A program made the translations under genes and the position numbers. This document shows, one piece after another, positions 53,401 through 62,800 of a DNA stretch of 64,000 nt. The notes beneath the pieces are model-generated. The model worked only from the letters and a program-made list of their open reading frames with translations. It made no database searches and was not told the origin of the DNA. The stretch comes from Haliclystus octoradiatus (lineage: Eukaryota > Cnidaria > Staurozoa > Stauromedusae > Haliclystidae). Where the stretch lies: the NCBI GenBank assembly GCA_916610825.1, contig OU744447.1, forward strand, positions 15,235,751 through 15,299,750. Reading direction: 5' to 3'. The first letter of the stretch is position 1. The number at the start of each line of letters is the position of its first letter.

Positions 53401-56400
53401 CATATAAATTTAAAACAAATATTTCCATCTTCTTGTTCATAACAATAACAGATGACGCCATTTTGTATTACCAACATGTGAGAGACTTAGAGCAATCGCA
53501 CGCGTTATTTTTTCAAGACATGCGCAATGTAAAGTGGCCCCATTATAGGCACTACGTAATTTTGAGTGATAAATGTTCCATTTTTTAAAGTAAATTGTTT
53601 TATAGACAATCAAAACAGCTGCTACATTAACAGGCAATACTTTAATTGGCAGTAAAAGTGTAGAATTGGTCTGGAAGACCTTGAAATATTTACTAATTCA
53701 TCCTCACCCCCCAGACATTTTGTTCACAGATTTGCATTAATTGAAAAAATGATACCCAGGATTTTCAATTTTCACGGAATTCCACGAATTCAACATCCCT
53801 GCATATCCTTACCTTGTGGGTCATAAGATGAACCACCGTAGAAGCAGGCGGACGATAATTTTTTGCTTTTGATTAAATCAAATTCTTTTGAGATCTACAA
53901 GAAGTGAAAAAAATAAAAGGTTGAAGTGATTGATAAAGTATCACATTACTTCAAACTTATTAAAAAATATTTCGCAAGTAAACCAACTTCTTACTTAAAG
54001 GTGTATGTCAAATAAAACAAACATCATTTCTGTTTTGAAGCGATGTGAAGGCTTAGGTTATTCTTATATATATTGGAAAAACACTTAACTGAGAGATGAT
54101 AAATTATCATTTTCCAATATACTACCAAAATGCAGAATCTTGAAAGAGAAGGTGGTCTTCAGAATCTGAATCACAGTATAAATCTTCAAATGTTGCTAAA
54201 ACTCATACTGAATCCCAACCTTGTTGATGACATTTATGAATGATTTTTGAAATGTAGCCTATTCTTTGAATTCCAAAATTGTTGATTAATCATTCGATAC
54301 TCAAAATGTATCCAAATAACAAAGAGTGGTTTTAGAAAATATTTATAAACAAATCGGAAACAAGTGCATTTCTCAAGGCATGTAGTGCTGAATGTCGTGA
54401 ATTGTGATAACAAGCATATCTTAAGAAATTGCAGCACAAGTGTTCACCGAATAACCCTTTTATGCTGGCAATGCCGCAATAAACTAGGATTCATTTTACG
54501 AGGACTTACATAACACAATGTAGGCAGCATTCAAATAGAAGCTGATTAAAAACTGCTTATAATGTTTCAAAGCACATAAGTGTGACTAAATGTTAAACCA
54601 TGTGTTGAGGTAGCTATTGACATTGAGTTGAAAAACAGGTCACTTACTTGAATTGCAAGTTCTCTGGTAGGTGCAAGAGTCAGAACCTGTAAAGAAATAA
54701 TTGGTTTATCTGTTAGTATTCCAATGAGAGTATTACTTTATACATAAATAAATGTTTTTTTCTTTCTATATTTAGGCTACTTAATCACTTACCAGAGGTG
54801 GTCTTCCAATACCCCTATCGTTGTCTAGAGACCGCAATTTTTCGCAAACAGGAAGAGCAAATGAAAGCTACAGAAGCAAAATTAACATAATTTATGAGAT
54901 ACATACAATTCAGATAGATATCTTTATTGTGGAAAAATAATTCCTCTTAAATATTATTATGAAATCTGATTTTAGATCCGTGCAATACTATCATGTAAGT
55001 ACCAGTAATCCATTTGGAAATTCCAAGATAACACAGTGGTTTAAAATCACTGTTTGAAATATAATGATTCTACATTTTCATCAAAGCAAACGAAGGATAG
55101 GATAGGAAGTAGAAGCTCCTGTTTTGACACTTCTCTGTGTCTTCCAACATGAATGATGAAACAAACACAGCAGCTGTGTTAGAACCATTTAATAATACTT
55201 ACTGTCTTTCCAGTTCCGGTACCTAGAAAAACAAACAGATAAGAAATATATTAGGCAAGGAGATGAGCAAATGATCAATTGTTATACTGTAGCTTTTGAT
55301 CTTCAATTCGTTAGTCACGTTATAACCTAGGATTTCGGAGGGAAAGTTCAAACTACAAACAAACTATTTACAAACATTGTAACTACAATGTTTGAAAACC
55401 ATAATAAATGATAATGATCTTTTATAAGACAATTGAATGTTACAATTAAGAATGCAATCCAAAACTGATACATGTTTGTCCATAGCTTTAAGAAGTATGC
55501 AACATTTACAATTACGTAATGTTATAAAAATTAGTAAATTTTCTACTAAAGAATCAATGGTTTAGACCATTAGACATCCCAGTACAGCATTAAGCCACTA
55601 TACAGAATGAACCAAACTCAACTAAGAAGACACCCAGTAGCCATTACCTATAATATTGTTTTAATTATTCTTTGGGACAATAAATTTCAATTTGGTTTTA
55701 ACATGAGCAATGTATGACAGAAAGGCTTATTGAGTGTGAGGGGTTAGGTACTGACAAAGTTAATTATAGTAGAAACATGGAAAATGATATGTAACTTACG
55801 TGCTTGTGCAATGATGTCAATACCATCCCAAATTTGATTGAATGTTGCAGCTTGGATAGGGAAGAGGTAGTTGATGCCTCTTTCTGTTGAAATATGCAAC
55901 ACAAATAATATATTCCATTATATTTTAAGGATACATGTTTCAACACAGAGATACAAGTAATATAATATGTTGAGCATGTTTGTTTGCGCTTTAATTTCTT
56001 TGGCGTATTGAAAGTTCGAAACATATACCTCGACATCGCCAGACTTATTTATGATATAAACAGGCTTATTTGTATGTCTGCAGCTTGCCTTACATATTTC
56101 TTGAGCTCGGCATTTATAACATCCTTGCAGCCGATATTAGCAAAAATTATGTTTAAATTGTATATACCAGGCCAGGTGGTGTGATATTTTTAATGAATTA
56201 CAAGTAAATAGGTTATGTCAATGTTTCGCAGTTTAGTCCTAAACAAGAATACTGGATTTGTAACATTAAACAGTCTACCGTTCAAGGGTATACATTGCCT
56301 TTGGGACACAACAGATTTAACTCCTTGTGACCCAGAAGCCGCTGTGAGCGGCTCTTGAATTTTCCATTGAGGCCCATAAGCAGCTCACAGCAGCTTTTGC

Positions 56401-58987
56401 ATAATTTGTCGATTTTTCCTATTGGCTTGTTCAATACACGTTAAGCCAATCACAGATGTTCTGCAAGGTTTTCCGGTGTAAATTATGCAGAAAACCTGAG
56501 ATAAATCAGCAGAGATTTGACGAAATTATAATATTTTCCAGGAAGCATGTTTTTATCAAATACAAAATTTTTGAAGTCAAGCTATTCTGTTTTGAGTATT
56601 TGCTAATAAATAAGTAACGTTAACTAAACAACACTGTTTGAAGAAGATCAGATTCTAATTATGCAATGCTTAATTGGATATTTGGTGTACCTAAGATCGG
56701 GTGATATTATTTTCTGTTGGATGGCGTGTTAATATGATTTATGAAAACAAAGATTTATGTGAAAGTAAAATTGCTCTAAAATCAAGAGAATAATGTTTCA
56801 AGACAAAAACTAGCATCAATAGTATTAAAGGTATATTGGTCTATGATGTGATTTAAATTTTATCGAAGCTGATCAATGTTATCCTCTGTAAAATTAATAT
56901 TTCATGATGTTGTTTACATTATCAACCAATAATTAAAGAGTTTCGAATGACCAGCAGCCTTTGCTTGGTTTTGTTGTTTTGATAACAAGAAACGAGGCTA
57001 ATCCTCTGGAAAGTGACGTCAGCGCCCACGCCAGAGGATTGTCCTTGTGGCTGTTGCTACGGAAAGACACGACAGAAAGCTCGAGAAAATAGTCTGGTTT
57101 ATCAATTTCAGTTTTGAATAAATCTCAATTCTTACTTGTCGAAACGCAAAGTCTATGGCTATAGATAGCCAACAAATGTATACGGCTCACAAATAAATAG
57201 CGGAATGGGAGCCACAGTCCGATTATCTGTCTGAGAAGTTTGACACAAATCAAAACAACTTGGATAAAATGTACTTTCAAATCAACACTAATTAAATTCA
57301 TATGATTCTAAATTTTACAATTTACGTGCATAAATACTACAGAAAAACAATGCAATATAAAACATACATAGGTATGTAACTAAATATTTTTAGATGAAGC
57401 CTCCGTGTTTACAAACATAATTTGGAGTCTATGATCAAAGTATTCGTATTGAAAAACAAATTCACCTGGTGTTATAATTTCATTTTGTTTCCGTGATAAA
57501 TTTCTATTTTGAATGCTAACAAATCTCGTCCCGTTGCTTCAATCCCCAATATTCTTGTATCAAGTGAACACCAACATGAAATTTTGAATCAGTCGAGTTC
57601 AGTTTTAGTTCAGTTGCAGTTTTCAACTCTGTCTTCCGTTCTCAATTCGTATGACGCTAGTAGCAAGTGAAGTGATTTCAAAAACAAAAATATGCAAAGG
57701 CTGCTGGTCATTCTATGGTCTTTCCTCTTTAAATACTTCTGTTTTGTGTTTAATTCCTATAACTTTTTTTTCTATGCCTAAATGTCACTGTTGCATTTTT
57801 GCATAGAGCGACTTTTTCCCTGTCAAAATGGGCCTTGAGCATGATATTTTGGAGATTCTTGTGTCCCATTTTAAGAAACCAAAAAAGGAGAAATATCATT
57901 TACCACAACAGAGTTTGACTGTCATTTTCGGCCAACATCCTACGTTTCAATTACTACAGGCAAAACAAAAGGCGAAATTGTTTTACTTCTTTTTCATTAA
58001 ATATTCAACTGTTTATCCCGATCCTGCAAGCTAGTTTGCTTGTAGTGTACCACAATCCAGAAAGAGAAAAATTTTTCTCAAATTCATCCCAAATCTATTT
58101 CTGTCATATTGAACCCGAGTTCTAGAATCGCTGCGTAGCTACATATATCTTAAAACGAAAAGTTACAACTTTGAAAGGTATATAGCTCTTTTTGGAATAT
58201 GTTATACTATTAGAAAAGTAGCTAGGAGGATCAGGATAAACAGTTAAATATTTAAAAATGTACAGATAGAAAAAAAACGTTCAAACCCATTGCGTCCCAA
58301 AAGGCGATATATACACTTGAATTTCACGCAGGCTAGGAATTAAATGTCATTCAAATTTCAAAACAAAGATACATGCGCCTTGTATATATACCGAAAATAA
58401 AATATATTTCCAAAGGATAAATGAACATGCCTCGTGTAATAATACGTGAAATCATCTTTTAGAGCAGCGATTAGACGTCAAGCGGTCACTGGTGGAAGTC
58501 TAAAGGAAGGGAGAAATTATAAGAAACTGGCTTCAATTGAATGTCGTCCACAAGCTTTCTCACCTTCCAACTTTTTGACTGTCTTTTTAATGATTTCAAA
58601 ATTTTCGAATGCTCCTTCTTTCATTTCTGGAGTTAATGTTGATTCGACAATATCCTATTACAATGAATAAGGGTAATTATTAGCTGCTTCCAACATAACA
58701 TAAACGAAAACAAACCTTGCTTAGCATACCGTGACGACTGTTTCGTCTTTTTCGAGTGATTCGGCAGCGGCTGTTACTAGACTTCTGGTTTTAGCCTTTT
58801 TCGATTCTTTTCCTGCGACTGAAGCCAGTGATGTCTTACTAGTTTTTCTGAGAGTCATTGTGACTTGTAAAATTGAGGGTCTGGCTACAGTTCGTAGAAT
58901 ATTTCTCGATATAACTGGTAGCCTTGACCGTATGCATGCAGTCAATGCTAACATGGCCAAAATAAAAGGACGACCATGATTGCACAT
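38678..58987 (-). CDS. DDX21/DDX50-type (Gu-alpha family) DEAD-box RNA helicase, 18 exons
   Basis: I rebuilt this gene exon by exon; every junction has GT-AG ends and a consistent phase. Exons (5' to 3'): 58730-58987, 58564-58654, 55800-55883, 55203-55222, 54793-54867, 54648-54686, 53813-53894, 49703-50028, 46838-46897, 46018-46107, 44720-44776, 44512-44616, 43345-43464, 42672-42745, 41784-41943, 41106-41240, 40018-40062, 38678-38989. The product is about 710 residues. Motifs in order: KEGAFENF and the Q-motif region LFPIQAATF, Walker A TGTGKT (146-151), APTREL, DEAD (254-257), SAT (288-290), [10 protein letters not shown] (ends 415), HRSGRTGR (436-443), then a GUCT domain (about 495-607) that marks the DDX21/DDX50 family. 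These ATP-dependent helicases act in the nucleolus on ribosomal RNA and transcription. The C-terminal tail is Asn/Ser/Tyr/Gly-rich. The start is uncertain: the first in-frame ATG (58,987) has a weak context, and the Met at 58,858 (A at -3; 667 residues) may be used. Confidence 0.95.
39152..39522 (-). mobile_element. tRNA-derived SINE in the last intron of the helicase gene
   Basis: Reading on the minus strand from 39,522, the head contains TAGCTCAGATGG (A box) and GGCTCAAATCC (B box) at tRNA spacing. A body and a 3' end (gggcgacaccgtctacatt) follow. It is flanked by an exact 11-bp target-site duplication, aattcgttagt, at 39,141-39,151 and 39,523-39,533. The element is 371 bp and full length as judged by the duplication. 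The 3' end would normally be shared with the LINE that mobilises it; it does not resemble the LINE in this window. Confidence 0.85.
40018..40062 (-). CDS. DDX21-like exon 17 (end of GUCT)
   Basis: 45-nt exon encoding [15 protein letters not shown], matching the family's VCFDVP strand. Acceptor caacag, donor gtgagt. Confidence 0.9.
41106..41240 (-). CDS. DDX21-like exon 16 (GUCT domain)
   Basis: Encodes [15 protein letters not shown]...RFCKDKM, the main GUCT segment. Acceptor ttctag, donor gtaatt. Confidence 0.92.
41784..41943 (-). CDS. DDX21-like exon 15
   Basis: Encodes [18 protein letters not shown]...LLSSQQ, including the conserved [12 protein letters not shown] stretch just before the GUCT fold. 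Donor gtaaga. Confidence 0.93.
42672..42745 (-). CDS. DDX21-like exon 14
   Basis: Encodes [21 protein letters not shown] and DAA plus two bases. It corresponds to the dimerisation/linker region before GUCT. Donor gtgagt, with a split Lys codon. Confidence 0.9.
43345..43464 (-). CDS. DDX21-like exon 13 (motif VI)
   Basis: Encodes [19 protein letters not shown] through [10 protein letters not shown]. Phase 0 at both ends; donor gtaagt. Confidence 0.95.
44359..44412. repeat. (AT)27 microsatellite
   Basis: Uninterrupted AT dinucleotides over 54 bases, in the intron between helicase exons 12 and 13. Confidence 0.98.
44512..44616 (-). CDS. DDX21-like exon 12 (motif V)
   Basis: Encodes [20 protein letters not shown] and [15 protein letters not shown]. 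Donor gtatgt; a (AT)27 microsatellite follows about 100 nt into the intron. Confidence 0.95.
44720..44776 (-). CDS. DDX21-like exon 11
   Basis: Encodes [19 protein letters not shown], with the LHGDI motif IVa. Phase 0 at both ends; donor gtaggt. Confidence 0.94.
46018..46107 (-). CDS. DDX21-like exon 10 (motif IV)
   Basis: Encodes [20 protein letters not shown]...VIKQ, containing motif IV. The only donor consistent with phase is gtgtgt, weaker than the others in the gene. Confidence 0.9.
46838..46897 (-). CDS. DDX21-like exon 9
   Basis: Encodes [20 protein letters not shown], the linker between the two RecA-like domains. Acceptor ctgtag, donor gtaagt. Confidence 0.92.
47658..48563. mobile_element. 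Non-autonomous hAT-type transposon (tagggatgcac termini)
   Basis: The termini tagggatgcac and the reverse complement gtgcatccct(a) are inverted, with related subterminal ttccggcc/gattcgg-type sequence. An exact 8-bp target duplication, tttgagga, flanks it at 47,650-47,657 and 48,564-48,571. At 906 bp with no transposase frame, it is a MITE-like derivative. It lies in the intron between helicase exons 8 and 9. Confidence 0.88.
48935..49631. mobile_element. Inverted-repeat element, probable MITE
   Basis: A 32-bp arm at 48,935-48,966 (catatgtga...gtgtcagaatcgacaat) is matched in inverted orientation at 49,600-49,631, 28 of 32 positions by eye. The 0.63 kb between the arms has no coding signature. 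The string ctctaat lies outside both arms and could be a duplication, but the true ends are unclear. Confidence 0.5.
49703..50028 (-). CDS. DDX21-like exon 8 (motifs Ib, II, III)
   Basis: Largest exon (326 nt). Encodes [23 protein letters not shown] and LLFSATLP. The acceptor tctatag joins a split Glu codon; donor gtaagc, phase 0. An open frame reads on past the donor but is intronic. Confidence 0.96.
50576..51651. mobile_element. Non-autonomous hAT-type transposon (tagagatgttccg termini)
   Basis: The left end tagagatgttccgatt is mirrored at the right as aatcggaacaattcca. Repeated cggtaat/cggcaat motifs occupy both subterminal regions. The exact 8-bp duplication gttgagtg is at 50,568-50,575 and 51,652-51,659. 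Length 1,076 bp, no transposase. In the intron between helicase exons 7 and 8. Confidence 0.85.
51734..53801. mobile_element. Probable DNA transposon, 2.07 kb, cagggatg termini
   Basis: Begins cagggatg and ends catccctg, with catatc on both outer sides (51,728-51,733 and 53,802-53,807; 7 of 8 matching if one base is shifted). Near the left end is an unusually G/C-rich patch (51,766-51,822, cccctccttctagggg). Inverted similarity beyond the first 8 bases is weak, so the family is uncertain; hAT-like is my best guess. No intact transposase frame is visible. Confidence 0.6.
53813..53894 (-). CDS. DDX21-like exon 7
   Basis: Encodes ISKEFDLIK...[12 protein letters not shown] plus one base. Its donor gtaagg lies only 11 nt from the edge of a 2-kb transposon. 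Confidence 0.93.
54648..54686 (-). CDS. DDX21-like exon 6 (motif Ia)
   Basis: 39-nt exon encoding [13 protein letters not shown], motif Ia. Phase 0 at both ends; donor gtaagt. Confidence 0.94.
54793..54867 (-). CDS. DDX21-like exon 5
   Basis: Encodes [13 protein letters not shown]...RPPL, the segment after Walker A. Phase 0 at both ends; acceptor ctgtag, donor gtaagt. Confidence 0.93.
55203..55222 (-). CDS. DDX21-like exon 4, 20-nt microexon (Walker A)
   Basis: Acceptor tttttctag, then 20 coding bases giving the end of an Arg codon and TGTGKT, then donor gtaagt. Skipping it would remove the ATP-binding loop and shift the frame. Confidence 0.92.
55800..55883 (-). CDS. DDX21-like exon 3 (Q motif)
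   Basis: Encodes [14 protein letters not shown]...DIIAQA. Joins exon 2 through a split Glu codon and exon 4 through a split Arg codon (c|gt); donor gtaagt. Confidence 0.95.
56295..58306. mobile_element. Possible outer inverted-repeat element containing a nested one
   Basis: The string ttgcctttgggacacaa at 56,295 is approximately mirrored by ttgcgtcccaaaaggcga ending at 58,306, and tata-rich text flanks both. It encloses the element at 56,937-57,728. The match is short and imperfect and the target duplication is not clean, so this is tentative. Confidence 0.3.
56937..57728. mobile_element. TTAA-flanked inverted-repeat element (MITE)
   Basis: A perfect 20-bp inverted repeat, gaatgaccagcagcctttgc at 56,945-56,964 and its complement at 57,694-57,713, lies just inside two TTAA strings (56,933-56,936; 57,729-57,732) with agag next to each. 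The right side has four extra bases between TTAA and the repeat. TTAA targets suggest a piggyBac-like mechanism, but the ends do not show the usual piggyBac CCC start. It lies in helicase intron 2. Confidence 0.5.
58564..58654 (-). CDS. DDX21-like exon 2
   Basis: Starts DIVEST after acceptor taatag. Encodes the family hallmark [10 protein letters not shown] just ahead of the Q motif and ends TVKKLE plus one base before gtgaga. Confidence 0.92.
58730..58987 (-). CDS. DDX21-like exon 1 (start uncertain)
   Basis: Open from an upstream in-frame TAA, with ATGs at 58,987, 58,954 and 58,858. The last begins MTLRKTSK and leads into a basic stretch ([11 protein letters not shown]) typical of nucleolar helicase N-termini. 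It ends ...DETVVT with donor gtatgc, phase 0. Confidence 0.75.
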
Positions 58988-59791
58988 GGAGTTTTGATTC
59001 AAACTTTGACAAGAGGCTGTAGCCTCGCGGTATTATAAGATACAAGGGGGATTTGCCCCTTCTAATCTATCACGTCAATAAAGAGATTGGGCATAAACAA
59101 AAACCAATAATTGAAATAATAGCATCAGAGCAAAGAGCATATTATGCATAATCAATTATACGAATACAGGTGGGATGAAACTGATGTGTACCACACTAGC
59201 TTGCATGAAATGTTCATCTCTCAACAACCAATACAAGAATTATGTACTGCTGGGACAATATGACCTTTATCTCAGTGACTTGTCTATTAGTCAAATGTCG
59301 CACTGGATTCTGGAGCAGGCTATAGTGGTTCATTATAGTGGTTCATGATTTCTTCATTATCAGACAATAGACAGCAGGACACCACCGTTCAAAAACACAT
59401 AAATTATTGTCACAAAAGTGACACTTAGATAACAATAGAACCAAGACAGAATATGGCCATTTGATATGCATGTAAAGAATTCAGGATGCACATATTATGC
59501 GTCATCCCATTTATGTTCATATTATTGTATGATGATCAATCAGAATCTTGCTGGCATCTCAAGTGCGCCATTGCCAAACTCTACAGACATGAAAGCCCAA
59601 AACATTTCCTAATGTATAATCAGCATTTATCCTAAACAAAGAAATCACAACTCCAGTAGTTTTACAGTGTAGCATAGACATTTTCCAAAACTTTGTGAAT
59701 TACAGGATTTCATATTGGTAGTTAAAAGTACAGATTAGTCTACTGTTTCAAATAATAATCTATCGATGTTAATCATTGGTAAATGAAATAT
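58988..59791. other. Intergenic/promoter region between the two minus-strand genes
   Basis: About 0.8 kb separates the stop of the upstream gene (59,792) from the helicase start region. It holds the helicase promoter and 5' untranslated region and the upstream gene's 3' untranslated region. No clear TATA element. I found no AATAAA for the upstream gene; ATTAAA overlaps its stop. Confidence 0.5.
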
Positions 59792-59866
59792 TTAATCATC
59801 AGCCATATTCTTCTCATGGAGTGTCGAAATTCTCATAGATTTGCGCCTATCCTTTGGAGATACACC
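59792..59866 (-). CDS. Unrecognised gene, terminal exon
   Basis: Acceptor tacattgtag, 24 codons GVSPKDRRKSMRISTLHEKN and MADD, then TAA. Phase 0 fits the preceding donor. The assignment rests on phase, acceptor quality and the matching Lys/Ser-rich composition. Confidence 0.65.
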   Translation of the reverse strand, partial: GVSPKDRRKSMRISTLHEKNMADD

Positions 59867-62800
59867 CTACAATGTAAACAATACCAATCCATTACTTTTT
59901 AACAGTAAAAAATACCTTCTAATCTGTTCTACATCTAACTAGACTTACTTGAATTATGCTAGCTAGACCTACTTGAATTATGTTGGCAATTATTTAATAG
60001 CGGGCCTATTACATGTCATGTTTACCTTTTACACTTAAAAATAATATTACCCTCATCCTTGTAGAAAAAAGACTTGAGTTATCACAGTAAAACATTGAAT
60101 ATCTGCTTTGGAATGTATCAGTCAGTGATGTGAGAATTACTTTTGATAAGTAATAAATTACATTACAAATTACTTTTCCTCAAAAGTAACTAATTACATT
60201 ACTAATTACTTCAGCCTAAAAAGTAATTGATTACAATTACTAATTACTTTACCAAAAAAAGTAATTAATTACTAATTACTTCATGATTACTTTAACTTGT
60301 GAAAAAAAAGATATTGCCTCCCTTTCGATAAAGACATGTCTCGTTTTGACAATCATGGCGGCCATCTTGTTCTTTTACGAAGGGGGAACGATCGATTTGA
60401 TAATATTAATTTAATACTGGTGACTTCAGCAGAACATAAATTGACGTTGAAAACTTTTTAATAAAGTTGACAAATAAATGGTTTCATTTGATTTATCAAA
60501 ATGGTTTATTTTTGTCTTATCAATTTATTCATATAGCCATAAATTTTACATCATCTTTTCAATATTCGAAACTCACTCAAATAAAAAGTAAAAAACTATG
60601 GAATCTATTCATCAACAGAACAATGTCAGAACAGAGAAGAATAGGTTATGGGATAGGGTTTATTGGTAATATATCACACTATTCACCTGGTTTGAATAGC
60701 TCTCGTGAAAGCTGCAAATAATGTGAGATTACATCGCAGACAGAACAATAAAAAGCGGAACTTAGTGACAGCAGCGCCTTTGAAAATTATCACAAGACAA
60801 CAAAGCAAATATTTTTTAATCATAAAAGTAATTTGAAAAGTAACGTCAATTACTTTCTCTCAAATAATACTCGTTACTTCAAATAGTAATCAATTAGATT
60901 ACTTATTACTTTTCTCAAAAAAGTAACTAATTACTCCTAAAATTACTCCAAAAGTAACGAGTAACGAGTAACGCGTTACTTTAGTAACGAGTATTTACAA
61001 CACTGGTATCAGTATGATATGTATAATATGTCAGTATCGCATAATAACGATATGCTAAAATATGTTCTATTGAATGAAACAGTGAAACCTGCACACAACA
61101 GCAATTCCAGCTATTATTGAAGTGACCACTATACGCAGTGACGATAATACTTTCACAAATCGTGGTCCGACTAAATTGCAGTGAAAGTCAATTAATCACT
61201 AGTTTGCAGAAAATTTTATCACACAGTTGGTTTTATTGCACAATGAATTCCAGATGGTCCTAAGAACGTTTTTACTGTATCACTAAGCGTTGTATTACAT
61301 AGTTCAAAATCCCATCAGTTGACAGCATTATACTTTCTGCAGTTCAACAATACTTTCCCAAAAAATTTTTTGTTGATATTTTGCTTAAAAATTTAAAGGA
61401 ATGTTTGATTGTAATTGCAATGTTGTTTTGCTCACTCATTAAATTTAAAGAATGTATCACACTACTTGATGTGAATTTAGAATAACAAGTTGTTGCAGTT
61501 ACTGACTCTTTGAGTCTTTATTGTGTTTATTTTCATTGATTTCCAGTAACATAATTCTTATGTTAATCAGGGAATGCTAGAACACTTTTTCTTCATTAAT
61601 TTTCATTTTTTTAAATAGGGTAAAAATCAATCTTTCCACTAATATTCTTAAAGAAAGAAGGAAGACCGAACCCTTAGATTTGATGTATACTTTTTTCAGG
61701 ATACTAAATTTGATGAAATATTGAATGTAATATTTTATAAATGAATCATGCGAAAAGTCAGTGTGAAATTAAGGCGGACCAGAAATCCAAAATAAACAAT
61801 GTATTGGCATGGCAACACTTTAAATTTCATTGGTGTCACAGCATTTGAACAGTATAAAATTTCCTATACTTGTACATGTTTTACAATAACACAAAAAACA
61901 ATCTGTGCACCCAAATTTCCCATCATTATCTTTCAAGTTTTCAGGTACATCAGTGATGTAGATAAAAAAATCAATTTCAGAAAATTATTGTTTTTATCAT
62001 GCGTATGATAATTGATGAAACAAATGGGGAGACTTTAAAGTCCCATAACCCCAAAACTGATCTGGGCACCAAATTTTTTCTCTAAAATTGAAGTTCTGCA
62101 CTTTTAAATTTTATTCTGATTGAAATTCCAAAGGCAAATTTGTGATAACTGGGGATAAAGTTAGCCTTCCTTTTTAAATGGTACCAACAACTTCAGGGTT
62201 TCATTCCAAGTAAAATATGTCACAGAGATGGGATGAGAAAAAGGCGCGATAGCGTGAATAATCTGAGTAATTCAAGAATACAGAAACACTTACTTTCTTT
62301 AATTTTGTTTTGGATTCAAGTTTTGCTATTGGGACGTCTTCTATGGACGTATTTGCATTTGTCACATCAGCTAGCTTTGATATTGATTTGCGCTTCTTCG
62401 CTGACGACTTTAGTGACAATGATACATCCTTTTTCTTATCTGAAGTGTCATTTTCTTCAGTCATTTCAATGTCAGATATTGGAGTAGGTGGTAAATGACC
62501 ATTCATCTCTGTTGTAATTTTGTTACTACCTTTTATATCAAATATAGGTTTATCATTCTTTGTAGAATCCCCCCATTTTAGTTCTGGTATGATTACGGCT
62601 TTTTCGACCAATGGTGCGATTGATCTGAAAAATAATTAACAAAATATAAGAATTGTGAAATTAAACTTGATGTCCATTGGACAGCTTATAAGTTAATTTG
62701 TCCTTGGTGTGAAGCGTCTACGTTTTCAGATCGTAGCTGGGGTAGTTATAATATTAATTCCAGTACATAATCTAAAACAAGTGTTTCCTAAATATCCATC

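Noticed and set aside
55764..56036. 90-codon frame overlapping helicase exon 3
   Set aside because: Out of frame with the LFPIQAATF motif, which is the real coding frame.
58721..59002. Start of the helicase at 59,002
   Set aside because: The codon there is TTG, not ATG; the first in-frame ATG is at 58,987.
60467..60721. Transposase fragment in the 883-bp hAT element
   Set aside because: The 84-codon frame has no hAT dimerisation or catalytic motif and is low-complexity.
62294..62624. This exon as the 5' end of the helicase gene
   Set aside because: Its phase-0 donor does not fit any acceptor in helicase exon 1, while it joins in phase to the terminal exon at 59,792-59,866 that ends in a stop codon.
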